Below are positions 50,904-59,500 of a DNA stretch of 64,000 nucleotides, in pieces (the stretch's first letter is position 1; the number at the start of each line of letters is the position of its first letter). Below the pieces are notes generated by a model. It did no database searches. It saw nothing but the letters and a program-made list of their open reading frames with translations, and was not told the DNA's origin. Position numbers and translations under genes: made by a program. The stretch comes from an uncultured Candidatus Saccharibacteria bacterium (lineage in GTDB: Bacteria > Patescibacteriota > Saccharimonadia > Saccharimonadales > Saccharimonadaceae). The stretch is from positions 27,926 to 91,925 of the forward strand of contig CALIMM010000010.1 in the NCBI GenBank assembly GCA_938045445.1, written 5' to 3'.

Positions 50904-50932
50904 ATTGTATACGAATTTTGGTCTTGCGTAAA
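50904..50932 (-). promoter_or_regulatory. tRNA-Leu(CAG) promoter
   Basis: TTTACG (50927-50932), 17 nt, TACAAT (50904-50909) on the minus strand. It runs back-to-back with TGA-TACAAT (50941-50949) that would drive the plus-strand gene at 51008. Confidence 0.65.
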
Positions 50933-51007
50933 GAGTTTTGTGATACAATCAGGTAAATAAACTGTGGCGGGTCTGCCACTATTTTAGATTATGTAGGGAG
51001 TAATGCT

Positions 51008-51370
51008 ATGACCTCTACCTATTCATCGTCCCAAAAGTTCGAGAAACTAGAGTGGATACAACAAATGATTGGAAAAATCCGAGAGGAGTGCGGTACCGCC
51101 AACTCAGGTGAAGCTGGAGATGAGCAGTATGCTGAGGTGCGCCGACGGATGGTTGGTGCGCTAGGTTTAATTGCTACACGATCGGGCGAAGATCTTACGC
51201 CAGATACTGCAGGACGCTTACTGTACGGCCTGGCTATATCATCACGCACCGGACAGCCAACACAGGGTGAGCTTACCGAAGAGGGCATCCGCATCATTCG
51301 CGAGATCAGTGGGATGGCGCAGCAATCTGTCGAAGAAAATAATACTGATGCTATAGGAAGAGCAGCATAA
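51008..51370 (+). CDS. Small soluble protein of unknown function
   Basis: This 120-residue acidic, mostly helical protein has no membrane span and no motif I recognise. GGGAG lies 8 nt before the ATG. The leader from TGA-TACAAT at 50941 is about 55 nt. It is 8 nt upstream of the SpoU methylase gene and probably co-transcribed with it. Confidence 0.65.
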   Translation: MTSTYSSSQKFEKLEWIQQMIGKIREECGTANSGEAGDEQYAEVRRRMVGALGLIATRSGEDLTPDTAGRLLYGLAISSRTGQPTQGELTEEGIRIIREISGMAQQSVEENNTDAIGRAA

Positions 51371-51378
51371 TATCACCA

Positions 51379-51939
51379 ATGAACACTATAGATCCCACCT
51401 CTGCATTAGCCGACCGTCGCAATGTCGTAGACCGCTATAAAGGGCTGCCTCACCAAGCGATCGTTGCCGATCTTGATGAGCATGGCTCGGCACTTCATAT
51501 TGCGATTGATAATGTTGTGCGCGATTTCAACATGGGGACGATCGTCCGCAGTGCCAATGCCTTTGGGGTGCGGCATGTCCACATTATTGGTCGGCGGCAG
51601 TGGAATAAACGCGGTGCGATGATGACAGACACGTATCTGCACGTGCATTATCACCAAACGGTTGAAGATTTCTTGCAGGCCATTGCTGGCCGGCCACTGA
51701 TTGCGGTTGATAATGTTGCTGGTTCGCAGCCACTTCACTCGGTTGCGCTGCCGCGTAGTGCTGTGCTTTTGTTTGGGGCAGAGGGGCCTGGTATTCGTCC
51801 CGAGCTGCTTGAGCGGGCTACGAGTATTGTTGCAATTGAGCAGTTTGGCAGTACGCGTAGCCTCAATGTTGGCGTAGCAGCGGGTATTGCAATGTATGCT
51901 TGGGTGCAGCAGCATCGGCTGCGCTCGGGTGAGAGGTGA
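51379..51939 (+). CDS. SpoU/TrmH-family RNA methyltransferase
   Basis: This 186-residue SPOUT protein has motif 1 N-V-V-R-D-F-N-M-G-T-I-V-R-S-A-N-A-F-G (about 37-55), motif 2 L-L-F-G-A-E-G-P-G-I, and motif 3 A-I-E-Q-F-G-S-T-R-S-L-N-V-G-V-A-A-G-I-A. It transfers methyl from SAM to a ribose 2'-OH. It is the second SpoU protein in the window and clearly diverged from the one at 9626. The substrate is unknown. Confidence 0.88.
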   Translation: MNTIDPTSALADRRNVVDRYKGLPHQAIVADLDEHGSALHIAIDNVVRDFNMGTIVRSANAFGVRHVHIIGRRQWNKRGAMMTDTYLHVHYHQTVEDFLQAIAGRPLIAVDNVAGSQPLHSVALPRSAVLLFGAEGPGIRPELLERATSIVAIEQFGSTRSLNVGVAAGIAMYAWVQQHRLRSGER

Positions 51940-52136
51940 GGTGGCATCTTGCATAGACCGCACCGCTCAGATAGAGATCTACGGCCTATAATCTATCTTT
52001 CTTCAGCTATCGGGCAAGAGAAGGGCGAGCAGAGCAATATATCGTTTGCAATCAGCGTGGAATGACGCTTTGCAGAGTAGTGAATCCGGCCAAGGGCTTG
52101 TTTTTCCATGCCGTTTATGCAAAAATAGCAGTAACT

Positions 52137-53480
52137 ATGACAAAACTTTCATCGGAATCATATCGGGGGGCGCGGGATTGGTATCCGGAAGATCTTCGCG
52201 TGCGCAAATATATCTTTCAGACCTGGCGTCACGTTGCCAAGAGCTACGGTTACGAAGAATATGATGCACCACTGCTTGAGCCAGTTGAAGTGTATGCTGC
52301 CAAGAGTGGTGACGAGTTAGTAAATGACCAGACGTATCAGTTTATTGATCGTGGCGATCGACAGGTAGCGATCCGTCCTGAGATGACGCCGAGCGTCAGC
52401 CGGATGATTGCCAAGCACCGCCAAGAGATCGCTTATCCAGCGCGTTGGTTTAGTATTGCCCAGTTTATGCGCTATGAGCGACCACAACGGGGAAGAGAGC
52501 GTGAATTCTGGCAGATGAATGTCGATATATTTGGTGTTGATAACATGCAGGCCGAAGCCGAGATTATCGCACTTGGTAGCCGTATCATGAAGGCCTTTGG
52601 CGCGACGGACGACATGTACACTATTCGCATCAACAATCGCCAGTTGATCAACCTTATGATGGCGCAGTTTCTCGAGCTCGATGCTGTGCAGGCTCAGCTG
52701 ATGATCCGGCTGTTTGATCGTAAGAACAAGATTCCACCACAGGCCTTTCGCGACCAGGCGATTGAGATCTTTGGTGAGGCGGCGGCACCGGTCGGCTTGC
52801 AGCGGATTGCTCAGCTCTTGACGGCACGTACTATGGCCGATCTCCCCGAATCGATTCGCGATAGCGAGGCGGTGCGCGATGTGCAGCGACTCTTCACACT
52901 ACTTGAGCGTAGTGGCGTAACAAATGCCATCTTTGATATCACGCTCATGCGTGGATTGGATTATTACACCGGTACAGTGTTTGAGTTCTTCGACACTCAT
53001 CCAGATAATAACCGTTCGCTCTTTGGTGGTGGGCGCTATGATGGCTTAGTAGGGATGTTTGGCGCCGAGCCTATCAGTGCGGTCGGCTTCGCACCGGGCC
53101 TATCGATGATGCAGCTCTTCCTCGAGGCGCATCAGCTGCTACCAGAATTTAGCTCCACAACCGATATCTATATGATCGTCCTTGGTGGGGCAATGCGCGG
53201 TGCGCTAGAGCTAGCGGACGACCTGCGCGATGAGGACGTCAATGTGGAAGTCGATTTCACTGGCCGCAAACTAGATAAGCAGCTCAAGGCAGCGATCAAG
53301 AAACAGATCCCGTATTTCCTCTTCGTTGGTGAGGATGAGCTGGAGAACGAGATTTACACCCTCAAGAATATTGCGACGAGCGAGGAGCAAAAGCTCAGCC
53401 TAGAGCGCGTCGTCAGTGCCGTTAAGGATTATCGTCGCCAACCATCACGCAGTGAAGATGATGACTTTGATTTATCGTAG
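52137..53480 (+). CDS. hisS: Histidyl-tRNA synthetase
   Basis: This 447-residue class II synthetase has motif 2 F-M-R-Y-E-R-P-Q-R-G-R-E-R-E-F near 110-125, and the His-binding R-G-L-D-Y-Y-T-G motif near 283. Motif 3 is A-V-G-F-A-P-G near 325, and a C-terminal anticodon domain follows (about 345-430). The tail ends in an acidic E-D-D-D-F-D. The ATG at 52137 starts the natural family N-terminus M-T-K-L; a longer frame upstream is unlikely. Confidence 0.95.
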   Translation: MTKLSSESYRGARDWYPEDLRVRKYIFQTWRHVAKSYGYEEYDAPLLEPVEVYAAKSGDELVNDQTYQFIDRGDRQVAIRPEMTPSVSRMIAKHRQEIAYPARWFSIAQFMRYERPQRGREREFWQMNVDIFGVDNMQAEAEIIALGSRIMKAFGATDDMYTIRINNRQLINLMMAQFLELDAVQAQLMIRLFDRKNKIPPQAFRDQAIEIFGEAAAPVGLQRIAQLLTARTMADLPESIRDSEAVRDVQRLFTLLERSGVTNAIFDITLMRGLDYYTGTVFEFFDTHPDNNRSLFGGGRYDGLVGMFGAEPISAVGFAPGLSMMQLFLEAHQLLPEFSSTTDIYMIVLGGAMRGALELADDLRDEDVNVEVDFTGRKLDKQLKAAIKKQIPYFLFVGEDELENEIYTLKNIATSEEQKLSLERVVSAVKDYRRQPSRSEDDDFDLS

Positions 53481-53613
53481 TGTCACCATGTGTCTCTGTT
53501 GCAACTGTAGTTCATCTCTGTTAGCCTCTCGTTTTGCTCGTCTTGCGAAACAGCATATATACGCATGCATACTTGGGTCTGTTGCATGTCTATTTCACAC
53601 CGTCAACGACATA

Positions 53614-53622
53614 TGATACAAT
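53614..53622 (+). promoter_or_regulatory. Extended -10 of tig
   Basis: TGA-TACAAT with 8 nt to the ATG at 53631; leaderless geometry. Confidence 0.6.
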
Positions 53623-53630
53623 AACCAACT

Positions 53631-54920
53631 ATGAAGACGACACTAGACCACCTATCAGACACCAAAGTATGCGCCACGATTACCGTTGGTGCAGACGAAC
53701 TGGAGGCAGCTCGCCAGGTTGCTTTGCGCAAACTCGCCAAGACGACTAAGGTCGATGGCTTCCGCAAGGGTCATGCCCCGCTCGAGCTGGTTGCAAAGAA
53801 TACCAATCCAGAACACCTCGCCGAGGAGACGCTTAACAACGCCCTGAGCAAAGCAGTTGCTGCAGCCTTCCTCGAGAGTGACGTGCAGGTGCTTGAACGC
53901 CCAGAGGTGGAGATTAAGAAGTTTGTGCCTGGTAGTGAGTTGGAATTTACTGCTGAGGCAGAGGTTATGCCTACGATTACTCTCGGTGACTATAAGAAGC
54001 TCAAGCTCAAGCCAGCGAAGATAACCGTTACGCCAGAAGAAGTAATGGAGATCCTTGACCGGATTCGCCACAGCATGGCCGAGCGTACGGACACTGATGA
54101 AGCAGCCCAGGACGGCGACGAAGTGACGATTGACTTTGTCGGTAAGCGCGATGGTACGCCTTTTGCTGGTGGTACCGGGAAAGATTATCCGCTTGTGCTC
54201 GGCAGCAAGTCATTCATTCCAGGCTTCGAAGAGGCATTGATTGACCTCAAGGCTGGTGAAACGAAGGCGGTTGAACTCACCTTCCCGCAGGACTATCATG
54301 CGAGCGAACTAGCTGGGCAAGCAGTCGTCTTTGATACGACCGTCAAGAAGGTTAAGAAAGTGACATTGCCTGAGCTGACTGATGAGTTTGCGGCGAAGGT
54401 TGGGCCATTCACTTCTATTGATGACCTCAAAAAAGACATTGAAAAGGAAATTACTGCGCAAAAGCAGCGTGAAGCAGATGATGAGCTACGCGACGTAGCC
54501 GTCAAGCAGCTGGCCGATGCCAGCACGGTAGCCATCCCGGAGGTATTGCGAGCCGACCAGCTTCGCTCAATTGAGCAAGACTTGGTGCAGAACCTCGCTC
54601 ACCGCGGTCGTACCCTTGAGCAGTATCTTGCCGAGAAGGAATATAAGGACAAAGACGAGTGGATTGAGAAGGAGGCTAAGCCAGCGGCCGATGAACGCAT
54701 TAAGGCTGGGCTTGTCCTGGCTGAGCTGAGCAAGGCCGAGAAGATCGAAGCCACAGCAGAGGAGCTGCAAGAGCGCATCAGTGCCTTCAAGCAACAGTAT
54801 GCCAATGATGCAACTATGGTGGCGCGCTTTGACGAGCCAGAGGTGCAGCACGAGATTGCCAACCGCCTCTTGACAGAGAAGACGATTGACTGGCTGGTGG
54901 CGCAGAATACCAAAAAGTAG
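53631..54920 (+). CDS. tig: Trigger factor
   Basis: This 429-residue ribosome-associated chaperone and prolyl isomerase has an N-terminal ribosome-binding domain with G-F-R-K-G-H-A-P near residue 43. The FKBP-type PPIase domain (about 155-240) has V-T-I-D-F-V-G and F-I-P-G-F-E-E-A-L. A long helical chaperone domain follows (about 240-429). It assists nascent chains. clpP follows at once, as in many bacteria, but clpX does not appear here. Confidence 0.96.
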   Translation: MKTTLDHLSDTKVCATITVGADELEAARQVALRKLAKTTKVDGFRKGHAPLELVAKNTNPEHLAEETLNNALSKAVAAAFLESDVQVLERPEVEIKKFVPGSELEFTAEAEVMPTITLGDYKKLKLKPAKITVTPEEVMEILDRIRHSMAERTDTDEAAQDGDEVTIDFVGKRDGTPFAGGTGKDYPLVLGSKSFIPGFEEALIDLKAGETKAVELTFPQDYHASELAGQAVVFDTTVKKVKKVTLPELTDEFAAKVGPFTSIDDLKKDIEKEITAQKQREADDELRDVAVKQLADASTVAIPEVLRADQLRSIEQDLVQNLAHRGRTLEQYLAEKEYKDKDEWIEKEAKPAADERIKAGLVLAELSKAEKIEATAEELQERISAFKQQYANDATMVARFDEPEVQHEIANRLLTEKTIDWLVAQNTKK

Positions 54921-54948
54921 CAAGCGGGACCAATGCGTACAACAGAAA

Positions 54949-54975
54949 TTAGCACTCTGTCTTGACGAGTGCTAA
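54949..54975 (+). promoter_or_regulatory. CIRCE operator upstream of clpP
   Basis: TTAGCACTC (54949-54957), 9-nt spacer ending CTTGAC as in the clpC copy, GAGTGCTAA (54967-54975). An exact second CIRCE, so clpC and clpP share HrcA control. Confidence 0.95.
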
Positions 54976-54990
54976 TTTTCTCGTTACAAT
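54962..54990 (+). promoter_or_regulatory. clpP promoter inside CIRCE, leaderless
   Basis: TTGACG (54962-54967), 17 nt, TACAAT (54985-54990), then 6 nt to ATG at 54997. The -35 is inside CIRCE and the transcript would begin at the ATG. Confidence 0.8.
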
Positions 54991-54996
54991 AGTACT

Positions 54997-55617
54997 ATGA
55001 TGAAACCGAATGACTACCTAGTGCCCAACGTCATCGTCCGCACACGTGATGGTGAGCGTGGCTATGATATATACTCGCGTTTGCTCGAGGATCGCATTAT
55101 CTTCCTTGGCGAGGAGGTGACTGAAATGACGGCCAATGTGGTTGTGGCGCAGCTCCTCCATCTTGCTAATGAGAGCTCAGATAAGGATATCCAGCTCTAT
55201 ATCAATAGCCCTGGTGGCAGTGTGTATGATGGCCTCGCGATCTACGATACTATGCAATATATCGCGCCAGATGTGCAGACGATTGGTATTGGCTTGCAGG
55301 CAAGCATGGGTGCGTTTTTGCTTAGCAGTGGTGCAAAGGGTAAGCGCTTTGTCTTGCCTAATGCCCGCGTGATGATCCACCAGCCGAGCAGCGGTACGCG
55401 CGGCAAAGTGACAGACCAAGAAATTAGCTTACGCGAGAGTATCGCCCTCAAGGAGCGGCTGGCTGCTATTATGGCGGACAACACTGGCCAGAAACTCGAT
55501 AAAATCAAGGCCGATATGGAGCGCGACTACTGGCTGAGTGCCGCAGACGCCGTGGCGTATGGCCTAGCTGATGAAGTGATTGGTGCTCGCATACAAAAAA
55601 TCACACAGCGTTCGTAG
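54997..55617 (+). CDS. clpP: ATP-dependent Clp protease proteolytic subunit
   Basis: This 206-residue serine peptidase forms the 14-mer protease chamber. The Ser is in the G-L-Q-A-S-M-G-A-F-L-L-S motif near 106, the His is in R-V-M-I-H-Q-P near 131, and the Asp is in E-R-D-Y-W-L-S-A near 180. The start is ATG-ATG; the first is used given the promoter spacing. It pairs with ClpC at 26642 through the shared CIRCE control. Confidence 0.97.
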   Translation: MMKPNDYLVPNVIVRTRDGERGYDIYSRLLEDRIIFLGEEVTEMTANVVVAQLLHLANESSDKDIQLYINSPGGSVYDGLAIYDTMQYIAPDVQTIGIGLQASMGAFLLSSGAKGKRFVLPNARVMIHQPSSGTRGKVTDQEISLRESIALKERLAAIMADNTGQKLDKIKADMERDYWLSAADAVAYGLADEVIGARIQKITQRS

Positions 55618-55625
55618 CAACTTTA

Positions 55626-55634
55626 TGGTATCAT
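55626..55634 (+). promoter_or_regulatory. Extended -10 of the 55641 gene
   Basis: TGG-TATCAT with 6 nt to a GTG start at 55641; leaderless geometry with non-ATG start. Confidence 0.55.
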
Positions 55635-55640
55635 ATAGAT

Positions 55641-56249
55641 GTGACATCACGTAGTACAAATACTAGCTCCGAATCTAAATCAAGCCAAAAACCCTTACGT
55701 TTCCGGCGTATTATGCAGTATCGCCCACGTCGGGTAACAGTGATAGTATGGCTAACGGTTATGCTAATGCTTTTGACCGTTGTAGCCGTGAGTATATTCT
55801 ACAAGAACCGTCAAAGCGCTGCCTCCCTGATGAAATCGCAGCTCGTCGAAGGTGCTATGCTAGCACGGGCTGCTACGTTCTCGTCGGATGGTGTAATTTC
55901 GTGGGATGCGTACGCTGATGGTGGTGTGTATGGGACGATTACTTCGCAGGATGACCGCAACCGCCTGCTTGCACAGCAACCATTTATCCGCTGTACAGTT
56001 GGGAAAGAGTGTAGTGGATGGATATCAGCTGCGCAAGCACAAACCTATACACAGCCGATACCGGCTGGCGACACAGTGTGGTATAAAAACGATTCACTTC
56101 GACATTATGGCGAAAGCATCCTACGCGACACAAGTACCAAATGCGCCTTTTGGCAGTCTCCAGTTCAAAGACTGTGTGTTTCTGCCAAGACCGGCCGCTT
56201 CTTCTATTATGTTAATGGCTTTGGATCAAATAGCTTACACCGGTTATAA
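55641..56249 (+). CDS. Membrane-anchored extracytoplasmic protein, paralogue of 48348-48899
   Basis: This 202-residue protein has a Ser/Lys-rich head, one membrane span (about 33-54) and an outer domain. The domain has C-T-V-G-K-E-C-S-G-W near 114, a later C-A-F-W, and C-V-S-A-K-T-G-R-F-F-Y-Y near 180. The cysteine pattern matches the protein at 48348. The family is unrecognised and the location outside the cell is inferred. The start is GTG, fixed by the promoter spacing. Confidence 0.68.
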   Translation: MTSRSTNTSSESKSSQKPLRFRRIMQYRPRRVTVIVWLTVMLMLLTVVAVSIFYKNRQSAASLMKSQLVEGAMLARAATFSSDGVISWDAYADGGVYGTITSQDDRNRLLAQQPFIRCTVGKECSGWISAAQAQTYTQPIPAGDTVWYKNDSLRHYGESILRDTSTKCAFWQSPVQRLCVSAKTGRFFYYVNGFGSNSLHRL

Positions 56250-56352
56250 AGGGGTGTATTATTAACCTGACGCGCCGTAGTATGACAAAGAGATGCGTTA
56301 CAGTGTGTTACGACACTATTCAAGCGGTCTATAAAAATTGAAGCCTTGTCAC

Positions 56353-56382
56353 TTGACGGAGTAAGGCGCGATCTGCTACAAT
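56353..56382 (+). promoter_or_regulatory. rpoBC promoter
   Basis: TTGACG (56353-56358), 18 nt, TACAAT (56377-56382) with TGC extension. Confidence 0.7.
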
Positions 56383-56388
56383 TAAAAA

Positions 56389-56558
56389 TTAATGAAGGTT
56401 GTGTAATATGGGTTAGGTGCGGACTACGCCGGTGGCGTGGCGTTTTAGTGTGCGAAAACTTATATTGAGTAAAGCTTCGGTGCCACAACAAATGCACGAG
56501 CAGGGTTTTGGAGTCCTTACGCGTGCGGATAGATAACAATAATTCAAGAGGAGTTTAC
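56389..56558 (+). other. Long rpoB leader
   Basis: About 170 nt lie between the predicted start and the rpoB ATG. This is long for a genome where many genes appear leaderless. It contains several short inverted segments but no ribosomal-protein or RNA gene. GAGGAG precedes the ATG. The leader may hold a regulatory RNA structure, but I could not define one. The region 56250-56352 before the promoter is empty. Confidence 0.5.
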
Positions 56559-59500
56559 ATGCCTACACCTACCACGGCAACAGCTGCTCCATCGCGTGTG
56601 TTTTTTACTAGCAATGACACCGCGCTGGCAGTACCCGACTTGCTGGCTCACCAAGAAGAATCCTGGAAGGACTTCGTCGAGACGGGCCTGAGCGAAATTT
56701 TTGCAGAGCTCAACCCAATCGAAGACTATACTGGCCAGAAGCTTGAGCTGCGCTTTAAGGATTATGCCTTTGGCGAGCCCAAGCATACAGAGCAGTTTGC
56801 GAAAGAAAACAACCTGACTTTCGATGCACCACTGCAAGCCACCGTCGAGCTTATCAACAAGACGACTGGCGAAGTGAAAGAACAGAGCATCTACATGGGC
56901 GACTACCCTTGGATGACGGAGCGCGCGACGTTTATCATCAATGGGACAGAGCGTGTGGTGGTAAGCCAGCTGATTCGGAGTGCTGGTGTGCTGTTTAGTG
57001 CCGACCGCGTGGCAGGGCGCAACCTCTATGGTGCCAAGATGATCCCAGGCCGTGGGGCATGGCTCGAGTTCGAGACCAGCCCATCGGGTGCAATCTACGT
57101 GAAGATCGATCGCCGCCGCAAGATTGCAGCCACCACCTTGCTGCGCGCCCTTGGTATGAGCAAAGTGTCGGCCATTCGCGAGGCCTTTGCTGATATCGAC
57201 ACCGGTGAGCTGAAGTATATCGAAGCTACGCTTGAGAAGGATCCAGCGCACGGCATTAATGAAGCGCTGATTGAGGTCTATCGCCGCCTGCGCCCAGGTG
57301 ACCTCGCTACGGTAGAGAACGCTCGTCAGATGATTGAGCGCATGTTCTTCGACTTTAAGCGTTTTGACTACAGCCGCGTTGGCCGCTACAAGATCAACCA
57401 GCGCCTGGGTGTTGATGTGCCTAATACGGCCGAATATCGTACATTGCAGATGAATGATTTGATCGGTGTCTTGCGTGAAATTATTCGCCTTAACAACACA
57501 CAAGAGCCAGCTGATGATATCGACTCGCTGAGCAATCGCCGTGTGAAGCTGGTTGGCGAGTTGGTAGCGCGCCAGTTCCGCGTTGGTATGCTCCGGATGC
57601 AGCGCAATGCAATGGATCGTATGAGCATGAGTGACCTCGAGACGGTTACGCCGAGCCAGCTGATTAATGCTCGCCCGGTAGTGGCGGCAGTGCGCGAGTT
57701 CTTCGCCAGTAGCCAGTTGAGCCAGCTGCTTGATGAGGTAAACCCGCTATCCGAGCTGAGTCACAAGCGCCGCCTGAGCTCGATGGGGCCTGGTGGTTTG
57801 AGCCGCGAGCGAGCCGGCTTTGAGGTGCGCGATGCTCACCCCACTCACTATGGTCGGATTTGCTCGGTGGAGACACCAGAGGGAGCCAACATTGGCTTGG
57901 TGCTGAACCTCGCTACCTATGCACGCATCAACGAATATGGCTTTATTGAGACACCATACCTCAAGGTAGTTGATGGCCGCGTGACTGATGAGATCGTCTA
58001 CCTTGATGCTTCGCAGGAAGTAACAGAGGTGATTGCCGACGCTGGCGCTCGCCTCAATGAGGATGGTACCTTTGTACGCGATCGCGTTAGTGCGCGCAAG
58101 TTCCTCCAGCCAGGGCAGGTAGATACCAGCGAAGTCACTTTCATGGATGCTGCACACAAGCAGATCCTTGGGTCGACCGCGAGTCTCGTGCCATTTATCG
58201 AGAAGAACCGTATTGACCGCAGCTTGACTGGCTCTAACATGCAGCGCCAGGCAGTGCCGCTTTTGCAGCCAGAGTCGCCAACGGTTGGCACTGGCATTGA
58301 GCACGAAGTAGCACGCAACTCCAGCCAGCTCATTACGGCCGAGGCTGATGGAGAAGTGATTCGGGCTGATGGCGAAGCAGTCGAGGTGCGCTATGCTGAT
58401 GGCGTCAAGCGCTATGACCTGATCCACTTTGCCAAGAGCAATGACGATCGTTGTATCAACCAAAAAGTCCGGGTTAGCCGCGGCCAAACCGTTGCGAAGG
58501 GTGACACTCTCATCGAGGGCGCGTCCATTGCTGATGGTGAGCTTGCCCTTGGTAAGGACCTGCTGGTGGCCTTCATGCCGTGGGGTGGCTACAATATGGA
58601 CGACGCGGTGATTTTGAGCCGCCGCTTGGTAGAGGATGATACTCTTACCAGCATCAACATCAAGGACTACACCGTCGAGGTGCGTGAGACGAAGCTTGGT
58701 CCAGAGATCGTGACGCGCGATATTCCAAATGTGAGTGAGGATAGCCTCCGTCACTTGGATGAGAGCGGTATTGTGCAGATTGGCTCTGAGGTCAAGGCGG
58801 GCGATGTCTTGGTCGGCAAGATTACACCAAAGGGTGAGCAAGAGCTCAGCAGCGAGGAGCGTTTGCTGCGTGCAATCTTTGGTGAAAAAGCTAAAGATGT
58901 GCGCGACACCAGCCAGCGCATGAATAATGCTGGTGGTGGCAAAGTTGTTGGTGTCAAGGTCTTTAGCCGCGAGAATGGCCATGAGCTCAAGACGGGCGTA
59001 TTGATGCAGATTCAGATCTTTGTCGCACAATTGCGCAAGATCGGTGTGGGTGACAAGATAGCTGGCCGCCACGGCAACAAGGGTGTGTGTGCCCGCGTGA
59101 TGGCAGTGGAGGATATGCCATACCTGGCCGACGGTACCCCTGTTGATGTGATCCTTAACCCACTCGGTGTGCCAAGCCGTATGAACCTTGGCCAGCTCTT
59201 TGAGACGCACCTCGGCATGGCTGCACGAGCACTCGGCTACAAGGTTGCCACGCCACCATTCAATGGTGTGCCAGCCGATACCATCAAGGATGAGCTTGAA
59301 AAGGCTGGCATTGCGCGCGATGGCAAGAGCCAACTCTACGATGGCCTGAGCGGTGAGCCATTCGAGGAGCGTACAACGGTCGGCGTGATGCATATGATCA
59401 AACTCCACCACATGGTGAGTGACAAGATCCACGCCCGCAGCACCGGCCCATACACCATGGTGACTCAGCAGCCACTTGGTGGTAAAGCTCAAAATGGTGG

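Noticed and set aside
57747..59492. A 581-codon open frame on the minus strand opposite rpoB
   Set aside because: It lies fully inside the rpoB coding region, has no promoter or ribosome site and no recognisable domain. Such long antisense frames arise from the codon bias of the sense gene.
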